A stretch of DNA of 64,000 nucleotides. Origin: Stenotrophomonas humi. Lineage in GTDB: Bacteria > Pseudomonadota > Gammaproteobacteria > Xanthomonadales > Xanthomonadaceae. Both the position numbers and the translations under genes were made by a program. The stretch covers positions 1-64,000 of the forward strand of contig NZ_LDJI01000002.1 of assembly GCF_001431415.1 (NCBI RefSeq), in the 5' to 3' direction. The notes below the pieces were generated by a model, which saw only the letters and a program-made list of their open reading frames with translations, had not been told where the DNA came from and did no database searches. Below are positions 8,727 to 16,355 of this stretch, piece by piece. Each line of letters opens with the position of its first letter. Within the stretch, counting starts at the first letter, position 1.

Positions 8727-10139
8727 ATGCAGCAACCTGCCGCTGGCCGACGCCTGAAAAAGCCCAACCGGACCTGGGTCCGTCCCTTCACCGAGGGCAC
8801 CGGCCCGCTGTACCTGCAGATTGCCCAGCAGGTGCGCGAGGCCGTGGACGATGGCGTGCTGCAGCCCGGCGACCGGCTGCCGCCGCAGCGCGACCTGGCC
8901 CAGCTGATGGGCGTGGACCTGACCACCGTCACCCGTGCCTATGCCGAGCTGCGCCAGTCCGACCTGCTCGACGCGCAGGGCGCGGGCGGCACCTTCATCG
9001 CCATGTCGGCCGGCAACAGCGCCACTTCGGTGGACCTGAGCATGAACATCCCGCCGCTGCTGGGCAGCAGCCCGTTCGCGCAGAGCATGGAGCGGGGCTT
9101 CCAGCAACTCAGTCAGCAGCTGGGGCAGGGCGAATTGATGAGTTATCACGTCGGCGCCGGCTCGCGCGATGACCGGGCTGCCGCCGTGCAGTGGCTGGCG
9201 CCGATCCTGGGCACGGTGTCGGCCGAGCGGGTGGTGATCTGCCCCGGCGCGCAGGCCGCGCTATGCGCCATCCTGCTGGCCAAGACCCAACCGGGCGACG
9301 TGATTGCCGCCGAGCAGCTCACCTATCCGGGCCTGCTGGCCGCCGCGCGCGTGCTGCAGCGGGGCATCGCGCCCATCGCCATGGACCATGAGGGCATGCT
9401 GCCGGAGGCGCTGGAAGAAGCCTGCCAGCTGCGCAAGCTCAGCCTGATCTATCTGATCCCGACCATCCAGAACCCGACCACGGCAACCATGTCGCAGGCC
9501 CGTCGGGCGGCCATCCTGGCCATTGCCCGGCGCCACGGCGTGGCCGTGGTCGAGGACGACCCGTACTGGCTGTTGGCCGCCGATGCCGCGCCGCCGCTGG
9601 CCGTGGAATCGCGCCCGGAAGCGCCCGTCTACTACGTCTCGACCCTGTCCAAGTGCCTGGCCCCGGGCCTGCGCACCGCCTATCTGGTGATCCCGCCGGG
9701 CGAGCCGATGGAGCCGCTGCTCGATGCGCTGCGCTCGATCGCGCTGATGCCGACCCAGTCGATGGTGGCGGTGGCCTCGCATTGGATCCGCAGCGGCCAG
9801 GCCGATGAGATGGTCCGCCGCTTCCAGCAGGAGTTGCGCCAGCGCCAGCAGATCGCCGCCCGCATCCTGCCGGCGCCGTACCAGGCGCACCCGACCGGCC
9901 TGCACGTCTGGCTGCCGCTGCCGGCGCGGCTGGACCAGTACCGGCTGATCCAGTCGGCGCAGGCGCAGGGGCTGGGTATCGCCAGCTCCGAGGCCTTCAG
10001 CATCGAGGAGCAGGCCGGCAACGCCATCCGCCTGTCGCTGGGCGGAGCGGTGGACCAGCACAGCCTGGCGTCCGCGCTGACCAAGCTCACCGAAGTAATC
10101 TCCGCAGCACCTGAGACGCGAACCAACGTCATCGTCTAG
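8727..10139 (+). CDS. MocR/PdxR-family transcriptional regulator (GntR HTH fused to aminotransferase-like domain)
   Basis: 470 residues. An N-terminal winged helix (residues about 25-100; PLYLQIAQQVREAV, LPPQRDLAQLMGVDLTTVTRAY) is joined to a fold-type I PLP domain. The PLP lysine lies in YVSTLSKCLAPGLRTAYL, with the conserved YLIPTIQNPT and EDDPYWLL segments. MocR proteins sense PLP or PLP adducts. The ATG at 8727 has a GGAAGGAT ribosome binding site; an upstream in-frame extension lacks one and would run through the probable operator. Matching inverted repeats before this gene and before the next cassette suggest autoregulation and control of that cassette (inference). Confidence 0.9.
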   Translation: MQQPAAGRRLKKPNRTWVRPFTEGTGPLYLQIAQQVREAVDDGVLQPGDRLPPQRDLAQLMGVDLTTVTRAYAELRQSDLLDAQGAGGTFIAMSAGNSATSVDLSMNIPPLLGSSPFAQSMERGFQQLSQQLGQGELMSYHVGAGSRDDRAAAVQWLAPILGTVSAERVVICPGAQAALCAILLAKTQPGDVIAAEQLTYPGLLAAARVLQRGIAPIAMDHEGMLPEALEEACQLRKLSLIYLIPTIQNPTTATMSQARRAAILAIARRHGVAVVEDDPYWLLAADAAPPLAVESRPEAPVYYVSTLSKCLAPGLRTAYLVIPPGEPMEPLLDALRSIALMPTQSMVAVASHWIRSGQADEMVRRFQQELRQRQQIAARILPAPYQAHPTGLHVWLPLPARLDQYRLIQSAQAQGLGIASSEAFSIEEQAGNAIRLSLGGAVDQHSLASALTKLTEVISAAPETRTNVIV

Positions 10140-10161
10140 CCGCACCCCGTTTCCCGACGAG

Positions 10162-10200
10162 ATCCATACAAAAATGATACATTGCAAATCTTGTATGGAT
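10162..10200. promoter_or_regulatory. inverted repeat, likely MocR operator 2
   Basis: ATCCATACAA and TTGTATGGAT form perfect 10-bp arms with a 19-bp spacer that again carries an internal ATACA. The arms share ATACAA/TTGTAT with the site before the MocR gene. It sits directly ahead of the small membrane protein gene. Confidence 0.6.
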
Positions 10201-10202
10201 TT

Positions 10203-10478
10203 GTGGGTGTCGGTGTGCGTCGGGAAAAGCTGAGGTTTCATCTGGTCATGCTGGGCTGCGGGGGCTTCATCGTCCTGGCGCTGGCCTCGCTGGTGTATGT
10301 CTGCTCCCGGCCACAGACGGCCAGCGTGCAGGCCAGCGAGCAGGCGGCCATCGAACAGTGCCTGCAACGCAGCCGCGCGCCGGAGCGCACCGAGATCCAT
10401 CGGCGTGCCCAGGCTGATTCGTGCCGCGAGATGCGCAAGCAGTACGTGCACAAGTTCGGCCCGGACGCGGCCACGTGA
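10203..10478 (+). CDS. small single-pass membrane protein of unknown function
   Basis: About 91 residues from GTG 10203; GTG 10215 and ATG 10248 are alternatives, and none has a strong ribosome binding site. One membrane helix (GGFIVLALASLVYVC) is followed by a hydrophilic tail with two Cys (EQCLQRS, ADSCREM). Its stop overlaps the next start in GTGA, which argues for co-translation with the thioredoxin-fold protein. No family recognised. Confidence 0.6.
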   Translation: MGVGVRREKLRFHLVMLGCGGFIVLALASLVYVCSRPQTASVQASEQAAIEQCLQRSRAPERTEIHRRAQADSCREMRKQYVHKFGPDAAT

Positions 10479-11080
10479 GTGCGGCGGGCGGCGCGCCACC
10501 GCGCCGGCGCTGGATGCGGCTATGGATCGCGGCGGCGTGTGTGTTCATGGCCGCCATCGCAGTGGCGGTATGGCAGTACTTCGGCTTCAGTGAGCAGGCC
10601 AGTTTTGCCGAACAGGCCATCGTGTTCGACGACACCCAGCTCAAGCTGCCGGCCGAACTGGCCGGTGCGAACGGTCGCATCCGCGTCGTGCATTTCTGGG
10701 ACCCGGCCTGCAAGGTCTGCAACCGCGAAACCGGTGCGCACCTGAGTTACCTGATCACGATGTATCGCCGCGCCGGCATCGATTTCTATGCCGTGCAAAA
10801 ACCGGGTACGCAGGGTGAACTGCCGGACTACCTGCAAGGCCGCCTGAAGGAGCTGCCGACGATACAGGGCGCCGAGCAGATTCCCGCCAGCCCTGCCGTG
10901 GCGATCTGGGACCGCGAAGGTCATCTCGCCTACGCCGGTCCGTACAGCATCGGCATGGTGTGCAACTCGGCCAACAGTTTCGTCGAACCCATCCTCGACA
11001 GACTTGTCGATGGGAAAACAGTGCGGCCGCGCGGGCTGCTGGCGGTCGGCTGCTATTGCCCCTGGCAAAGCAAGCACTGA
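10475..11080 (+). CDS. membrane-anchored thioredoxin-fold protein (DUF6436-like)
   Basis: 201 residues from GTG 10475. An N-terminal membrane anchor (LWIAAACVFMAAIAVAVW) leads to an exported thioredoxin-like domain with the redox motif WDPACKVC (Cys79, Cys82). A conserved C-terminal Cys pair lies in VGCYCPW. This pattern resembles the DUF6436 thiol-disulfide family (from memory, not searched). It probably handles periplasmic thiol chemistry. It is translationally coupled to the preceding small membrane protein, and both may be controlled by the upstream MocR. Confidence 0.75.
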   Translation: MSAAGGAPPRRRWMRLWIAAACVFMAAIAVAVWQYFGFSEQASFAEQAIVFDDTQLKLPAELAGANGRIRVVHFWDPACKVCNRETGAHLSYLITMYRRAGIDFYAVQKPGTQGELPDYLQGRLKELPTIQGAEQIPASPAVAIWDREGHLAYAGPYSIGMVCNSANSFVEPILDRLVDGKTVRPRGLLAVGCYCPWQSKH

Positions 11081-11233
11081 TCCCGATGCCATGACCGTGC
11101 ATGTACGCCATCGCGCGTTGATCTGTCGTCCGCGCGTGAAAAACAGCGGGCACCCACTCCAACCGACCGATGGTTGTGAGCAGGCGCCCGCCGTTGATGC
11201 AAACGATAGTGCCCGACATCTTCCCTACATGGC

Positions 11234-11248
11234 GCGACAGTTTGTCGC
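11234..11248. promoter_or_regulatory. short inverted repeat before second MocR gene
   Basis: GCGACA / TGTCGC arms with a 3-bp spacer lie 31 bp before the GTG of the second MocR gene. They are unrelated in sequence to the CATACAA-type sites of the first regulator. Possible operator; weak evidence. Confidence 0.3.
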
Positions 11249-11278
11249 AGCCCTCCACGATCGACGCGAAGGTGCGCA

Positions 11279-12640
11279 GTGAGCTGGATAGACAACGCAC
11301 TGGCCAGCAACGGCCCGATCTACCTGCGCATCGTCAACAGCATCGAGCGCACCATGAACACCGGCGAGCTGGTGCCCGGCCATCGGCTGCCGTCGCAGCG
11401 TGCCCTGGCCAAGCAGCTCGGCATCGACCTCACCACGGTGACGCGTGCATTCGATGAAGCGCGCAGGCGCGGATTGATCGAAGCGCGCGGCCCGCAAGGC
11501 AGTTTCATCGCCCCGCCGAAAGCGGCATTCGGCCAACCGGTGGACCTGAGCATGAACGTGCCACCGGTGCCCGATGCCACCGCATTGAATGACATGCTGC
11601 GACGTGGCGCCGCCGCGGTGCTTGCACGCAGCAATGCGCTCAACCTGATGACCTACCACCTCAGTGGCGGCAGCCCCACCGATCGCCATGCGGCCACCTG
11701 CTGGCTGCAGCCGATGCTTGGCAACGTCAACGAAACACGATTGGTGGTGGCCGAGGGTGCACAGTTCGCGTTGGCGTCCATCCTCATCAGCCAGACGCAT
11801 GAAGGCGACACCGTCCTGTGTGATCACCTGGTGTATCCGGGCCTGCTGCAGGTAACCCGCTCGCTGGGGCGTCGCCTGGTGCCGGTGGCGGGAGACGAGC
11901 AGGGGATGCGCCCGGATGAACTTGAGCGCCTTTCCCGCGAAAGTGGCGCAAGGGTGGTCTACCTCAATCCCACCTGCAACAACCCGACCGCACTGACCGT
12001 TCCGCTGCAACGCCGTGCCGAACTCGCACGTGCGCTGCAGCGTTGCGAACTGCTCGGCATCGAGGACGATCCATACTGGCATCACGATCCCGGCAAGCCC
12101 ACGCCCATCGCCGCACTCGCACCGGACCACATCTACTACGTGTCCACGTTGTCCAAGGCGATCAGCCCCGGCCTGCGTACGGCGTTCGTGCAATGCCCGT
12201 CGGCGCGCCATGCGGAAGACCTCGCCGCTGCGCTGCGCTCCATCTGCCTGATGGGCCACCCGCTGGTGATGGCCCTGGTCAGCCAACTGCTGCTGGATGG
12301 TTCGGCCCACGCACTGCTCAAGCAGGTGCTGGCCGAAGCCAGCGAACGCACCGCATTGGCCGAACACCTGCTGGCGCCCTCGTTGAGGGCGAGGGCGACC
12401 GGCCTGCATGCCTGGTGCAACGTGCCCGAACCGTGGACCGATGCCACCTTCGTGCATGCCGCGCAGCTGCAAGGTCTGGCGATATCACCGTCATCGGCGT
12501 TCGGCCCTGGCGGTTCGCTGCAGCAGCGCGGCTTTCGTTTGTCGCTGGGCCTGGCAAGCAGCCGTCGACAACTGGAAAGCGCCCTGCGGCGGATCAACCA
12601 GCTGATCATCTCGCCCGAGGGGCCGGTGATTCAGCGCTGA
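11279..12640 (+). CDS. second MocR/PdxR-family transcriptional regulator
   Basis: 453 residues from a GTG preceded by GAAGG. The domain layout is the same as in the regulator at 8727: winged helix (LPSQRALAKQLGIDLTTVTRAF), then an aminotransferase-like domain with the PLP lysine in YVSTLSKAISPGLRTAF, plus EDDPYWHHD and YLNPTCNNPT. The two proteins are clearly paralogous and bracket the small thioredoxin-fold cassette. The target is unknown. Confidence 0.88.
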   Translation: MSWIDNALASNGPIYLRIVNSIERTMNTGELVPGHRLPSQRALAKQLGIDLTTVTRAFDEARRRGLIEARGPQGSFIAPPKAAFGQPVDLSMNVPPVPDATALNDMLRRGAAAVLARSNALNLMTYHLSGGSPTDRHAATCWLQPMLGNVNETRLVVAEGAQFALASILISQTHEGDTVLCDHLVYPGLLQVTRSLGRRLVPVAGDEQGMRPDELERLSRESGARVVYLNPTCNNPTALTVPLQRRAELARALQRCELLGIEDDPYWHHDPGKPTPIAALAPDHIYYVSTLSKAISPGLRTAFVQCPSARHAEDLAAALRSICLMGHPLVMALVSQLLLDGSAHALLKQVLAEASERTALAEHLLAPSLRARATGLHAWCNVPEPWTDATFVHAAQLQGLAISPSSAFGPGGSLQQRGFRLSLGLASSRRQLESALRRINQLIISPEGPVIQR

Positions 12641-12757
12641 AGGCAGCAACGAAGCAGTGCTCATGAGGTTCGATCTCGCACTCATCGGCGCGTCCAGGGA
12701 GCGCAGCAAGGCAACGCGCCGGCACCTCATCCGCACACCGAGGTTACCGCTGGATGG

Positions 12758-13306
12758 TCACGGGGCCAGGTACGCCTGTGTTGAAGTCACCGTGGCGTAA
12801 CCAAACGCGAAGGCCGCCATCATTGCCGCATGCACCTGTGCCGCCGGTACGGTGACGCCGTTGAACTCAAGATCCAGCGTGGCGCAGGCATCGTGCAGCA
12901 CAGTGACCGTGTAACCCATGTCGGCCGCAGCGCGTACGCCGGCATCCACGCACATGTGGCTCATCGCGCCGATGATGACGACTTCCTTGATGCCACGTGA
13001 TTCCAGCTGCTGCTTGAGATCGGTGTCGCGGAATGCGTTGACGAAGTTCTTGACGATCACCGGCTCACCGCTGGCCGGCATGACGGCTGACTGGATGGCA
13101 ACCGCATCGGTCCCCGGCTTGAAGATCGGTGCTTCGCTGCTGGTCGATTCGTGGCGGACATGCAGCACGGGGATGTCGTTGACACGTGCGTGATCGATGA
13201 CGGTGACCGCATTGGCGACGGTTGCCGCGATGCCGGTCAGCGGCAACTTGCCGGTGGGCAGGTACTCGTTCTGCAGGTCGATGACGAGGACGGCGCGATG
13301 GTTCAT
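12758..13306 (-). CDS. isochorismatase-family cysteine hydrolase
   Basis: 182 residues. The catalytic triad of the family is visible as Asp10 (VIDLQNEY), Lys86 (VIVKNFVNAF) and Cys119 (MSHMCVDAG). The family hydrolyses amides such as nicotinamide or N-carbamoyl compounds, or isochorismate; the substrate cannot be told from sequence. It is divergent from the GlxA-type regulator across about 100 bp, an arrangement in which the regulator often controls the hydrolase (inference). Confidence 0.9.
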   Translation of the reverse strand: MNHRAVLVIDLQNEYLPTGKLPLTGIAATVANAVTVIDHARVNDIPVLHVRHESTSSEAPIFKPGTDAVAIQSAVMPASGEPVIVKNFVNAFRDTDLKQQLESRGIKEVVIIGAMSHMCVDAGVRAAADMGYTVTVLHDACATLDLEFNGVTVPAAQVHAAMMAAFAFGYATVTSTQAYLAP

Positions 13307-13409
13307 GGGAGCTCCCGGATTGAAGGAAAGAAAACGTGGGAGAATTTTCCGTCGCCGGCTCCGTGCGGCGAAGTGGCGCTACCGACATTCTTGAGGGCTG
13401 TACCGACAG

Positions 13410-14384
13410 ATGCGCAATCACGGCTACGTTGAGATCGGCATCCTGCTGTACCCCGGCGCACAACTGGCAGCAGTGCTTGGGCTCACTGATCTGCTGGCGC
13501 TGTCAGGCAGGATCGCCAACGACCGTGCGGAACCTGTGCCACCCGCGCTGCATGTGACGCATTGGCATATCGCTGCCCCGGGCCAGCCGCCCTCAGCGGG
13601 CCACGCATCGCATCCGGGCGCCGTTGACGCGCTGGATGTCCTCATACTGCCGCCCAGTCTGGAAGCGCCCATTTCCGCCGAGGCTGCAGCGCCGTATCTG
13701 GATTGGCTGCGGTCACTGCACGATGGCGGCACCACGCTGGCGTCGGTATGCGCGGGTGCCTATCTGCTGGGCGAAACCGGGCGCGTGGCCGGGCGCACCA
13801 TCACCACCAACTGGGCCTTCACCGACAGCTTCGCTACCCGCTTTCCCGAGGTACTGCTGGATACCGACCAGCTCGTCATTGATGCCGGGGACGTTCTCAC
13901 GGCCGGCGGCGCGATGGCCTGGATCGACCTGGGCCTGCGGCTGGTGGAACGCTACCTGGGCACGGCGGTGATGCTGGATACCGCACGCACGCTGCTGGTT
14001 GATCCGCTGGGCCGGCAGCAGCGGTACTACAGCAGCTTCGCGCCGCGCATCTCGCATGGCGATGCAGCGGTACTGGCGGTGCAGAACTGGCTGCACGACA
14101 CCCATGCCCGGGAGACCGCTTCACCCGATCTCGCGCGTCGGGCCGGCATGGAAGAACGCACCTTTCTGCGGCGCTTCCAGAAAGCCACCGGCATGACCGC
14201 GACCGAGTACTGCCAGCGCGTGCGGGTGGCCCGTGCCCGCGAGCTGCTGCAGTCCACCCGGCTGCCGCTGGAGCGCATTGCCTGGGACGTGGGCTACAGC
14301 GACCGGGGTTCTTTCCATAAAGTGTTCAGCCGCATCGTCGGACTGACACCGGGTGAGTACCGGCGGCGATTCAACGCCGGGTGA
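13410..14384 (+). CDS. GlxA-family transcriptional regulator (DJ-1/PfpI domain plus AraC HTH)
   Basis: 324 residues. The first 190 or so form a DJ-1/PfpI-like amidotransferase fold with the nucleophile-elbow segment ASVCAGAYLLGE. The C-terminal 100 residues are an AraC-type double HTH (LARRAGMEERTFLRRFQKATG, IAWDVGYSDRGSFHKVFSRIVGLTPGEYRR). Such regulators respond to small metabolites. It is divergently placed to the isochorismatase-like hydrolase and probably regulates it. Confidence 0.9.
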   Translation: MRNHGYVEIGILLYPGAQLAAVLGLTDLLALSGRIANDRAEPVPPALHVTHWHIAAPGQPPSAGHASHPGAVDALDVLILPPSLEAPISAEAAAPYLDWLRSLHDGGTTLASVCAGAYLLGETGRVAGRTITTNWAFTDSFATRFPEVLLDTDQLVIDAGDVLTAGGAMAWIDLGLRLVERYLGTAVMLDTARTLLVDPLGRQQRYYSSFAPRISHGDAAVLAVQNWLHDTHARETASPDLARRAGMEERTFLRRFQKATGMTATEYCQRVRVARARELLQSTRLPLERIAWDVGYSDRGSFHKVFSRIVGLTPGEYRRRFNAG

Positions 14385-14649
14385 GGGTGGGGGCGGCATG
14401 AACGTCTGAATCATTCAGCTGAACCGTGTTCCGCAGCGCTCCACCGCGAGCCCTTGGGGCGGGCGGGGCAAGCCATCCTTCGGCTGTCAGGATGCCGGGA
14501 GCGGGCAGGGCGCCTTTCGCCCCTCCATACTGGGGCCGTTGCAGGGAGTGGCGGAAGCGATCTGCTCGTGCATCCCCTTTGCAGATTCTTGGACTCCGGG
14601 GAGCGACCGCCATGAGGGGACAGCTGCGTGAAACCGCGGTGCACCGCCC

Positions 14650-15252
14650 ATGAAGGATTTTGGACCGACGTTCATCGCGCGGGAGCGCGCCGCATGGCTG
14701 GTCCAGCATGTACTGCCGCATGAGCGCGTGCTGCGTGGCTGGCTGATCAACACCTTCCGCGACCAGGTCGATGTCGATGATGTCATCCAGGAATGCTACG
14801 CGCTGATGATGTCGATGGACGACGTCAGCCATATCAAGGACGTTCGCAGCTACCTGCTGACAGCCGTGCGTTCAGTGGTGCTGCAGGGGCTGCGCAGGGC
14901 CAAGGTGGTGCATATCGAAAGCGTCGGCGAGATCGGCAGGCTGGACATCGCAAGCGAGATGCCCTCGCCCGAGTCACACGCCTCCGGGATACAGGAACTA
15001 CGCCATCTGGAGCGTTGCGTCGGGCAACTGCCCGAGCGCTGCCGAGAGGTGTTCCTCATGCGCAAGATGAATGGACTCAGCCAGCGCCAGATCTCCGAGA
15101 ACCTCGGCATCAGTGAAAACACTGTGGAAAAACACATGGTCAAGGCACTCAAGTACCTGGGGCTGGCATTGGCCGCAGGTGAGTGGGCGGTAAGCGGTAG
15201 CGGGAAGCGCCGCATGAATGCAAAGGAGGCAATCCGTGAAAAACAAGATTGA
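14650..15252 (+). CDS. ECF RNA polymerase sigma factor, FecI-like
   Basis: 200 residues. Region 2 is seen around QVDVDDVIQECYALM and region 4 around LPERCREVFLMRKMNGLSQ and ISENLGISENTVEKHM. It overlaps the following fecR-like gene, and a TonB receptor with an STN domain comes next. This is the classical cell-surface signalling arrangement, in which the occupied receptor relieves FecR and frees the sigma factor to transcribe the receptor gene. Confidence 0.93.
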   Translation: MKDFGPTFIARERAAWLVQHVLPHERVLRGWLINTFRDQVDVDDVIQECYALMMSMDDVSHIKDVRSYLLTAVRSVVLQGLRRAKVVHIESVGEIGRLDIASEMPSPESHASGIQELRHLERCVGQLPERCREVFLMRKMNGLSQRQISENLGISENTVEKHMVKALKYLGLALAAGEWAVSGSGKRRMNAKEAIREKQD

Positions 15253-16195
15253 TGCAACCGCCGCCGAATGGGTGGCTCGCGAAGATGCCGGCCCGTTGTC
15301 GAGCGAACAGTCCGCGGCATTGGCCGCGTGGCTGGCGGCCGACAGCCGGCACCTGGGCGCATACGGACGCATGCACGCGATCATGATGCGCACCGATCGC
15401 ATCTATCGTGGTGCATCGGTGGATGCCGATGAGAATCAGCGCGCCGAAGGCGCACGTGGGCGCGCCTGGGGGATGCGTCTGTTGGCGATGGCCGCGTCGC
15501 TCACCCTGGTGGCCGGCGTGGCGTGGTTCGCCATGGAGCGGCAGGCCGGCGTGCATGCCACGCGGGTCGGCGAAGTGGCGCACGTGTCATTGGAGGACGG
15601 GTCGGAGATCACCCTCAACACCGATTCCCGCGTGCGCGTGCGTTACGAGCAGGGGCGTCGCGGTATCGAACTGCTGCGTGGCGAAGCGATGTTCGACGTG
15701 GCCAAGGATCCGCAGCGGCCGTTTGTGGTCAATGCCGGTGGCACTCAGGTGATTGCGGTGGGTACCAGCTTCACCGTCAAGCGATCCTCCGCGCAGGTGG
15801 ATGTGCTGGTCCGTGAGGGCATCGTCCAGGTGCAGGAGCAGAAGCAGGAACTGCGGCTGCTGCGTGGAGACAAAGTACGGCTCGCCACGCGTGCTGCACC
15901 GGTCCTCAGGAGGGTGGATGACGCCGAGGTGCGCCGTGAACTGGCGTGGCGCAACGGCATGATCGCCTTCAGTGGCCAGACCCTGCAGGAAGTGACGCAG
16001 GAGTTCGCGCGCTACAACCGGTTGCGCATTCGCCTGGCCGACCCGGGGATCGCCGACCTGGAAGTGGTGGGGATGTTCTCGGCCACCGATCCGATTGGTT
16101 TCTCGCGCGCCGCTGCGCAGAGCATGCAATTGGACATGGCATTGGGTGACGACGAAATCGTTCTGCGCGCGAGGGCAACGAAAAAAAATCAATGA
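15236..16195 (+). CDS. FecR-family anti-sigma/sigma regulator
   Basis: 319 residues from GTG 15236, chosen because AAAGGAGG lies 6 bp upstream; an in-frame ATG at 15218 would include that site. The N-terminal DUF4880-like region (AAEWVAREDAGPLS) is followed by one membrane helix (LLAMAASLTLVAGVAWF). The periplasmic FecR domain (VSLEDGSEITLNTDSRVRV, GEAMFDVAKDPQRPFVV) precedes a C-terminal STN-interacting part. It transmits the receptor signal across the inner membrane. Confidence 0.93.
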   Translation: MKNKIDATAAEWVAREDAGPLSSEQSAALAAWLAADSRHLGAYGRMHAIMMRTDRIYRGASVDADENQRAEGARGRAWGMRLLAMAASLTLVAGVAWFAMERQAGVHATRVGEVAHVSLEDGSEITLNTDSRVRVRYEQGRRGIELLRGEAMFDVAKDPQRPFVVNAGGTQVIAVGTSFTVKRSSAQVDVLVREGIVQVQEQKQELRLLRGDKVRLATRAAPVLRRVDDAEVRRELAWRNGMIAFSGQTLQEVTQEFARYNRLRIRLADPGIADLEVVGMFSATDPIGFSRAAAQSMQLDMALGDDEIVLRARATKKNQ

Positions 16196-16311
16196 CACGG
16201 TGGCGGAACGGACTTTCTGTTGCATCTCCCTTCCAAGCTCGTGTCATCGCGTTGTCATCGCAACGTGTTGGGGAGCTTGAACGGTCGCACTTCATCCTTC
16301 CCATACATCGT

Positions 16312-16338
16312 GCCCATGCCGCTTCCGGCGGCATGGGC
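16312..16338 (+). other. hairpin in the 5' leader of the TonB receptor mRNA
   Basis: GCCCATGCCG and CGGCATGGGC form a perfect 10-bp stem with a 7-nt loop. It ends 17 bp before the receptor start codon and directly before its AAGGTGAG ribosome binding site. It may influence translation or mRNA stability. Confidence 0.45.
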
Positions 16339-16355
16339 TGCCAGCAAGGTGAGTC

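Noticed and set aside
10267..10722. Minus-strand frames opposite the small membrane/thioredoxin cassette
   Set aside because: Antisense shadows, rich in Arg, Ala and Pro.
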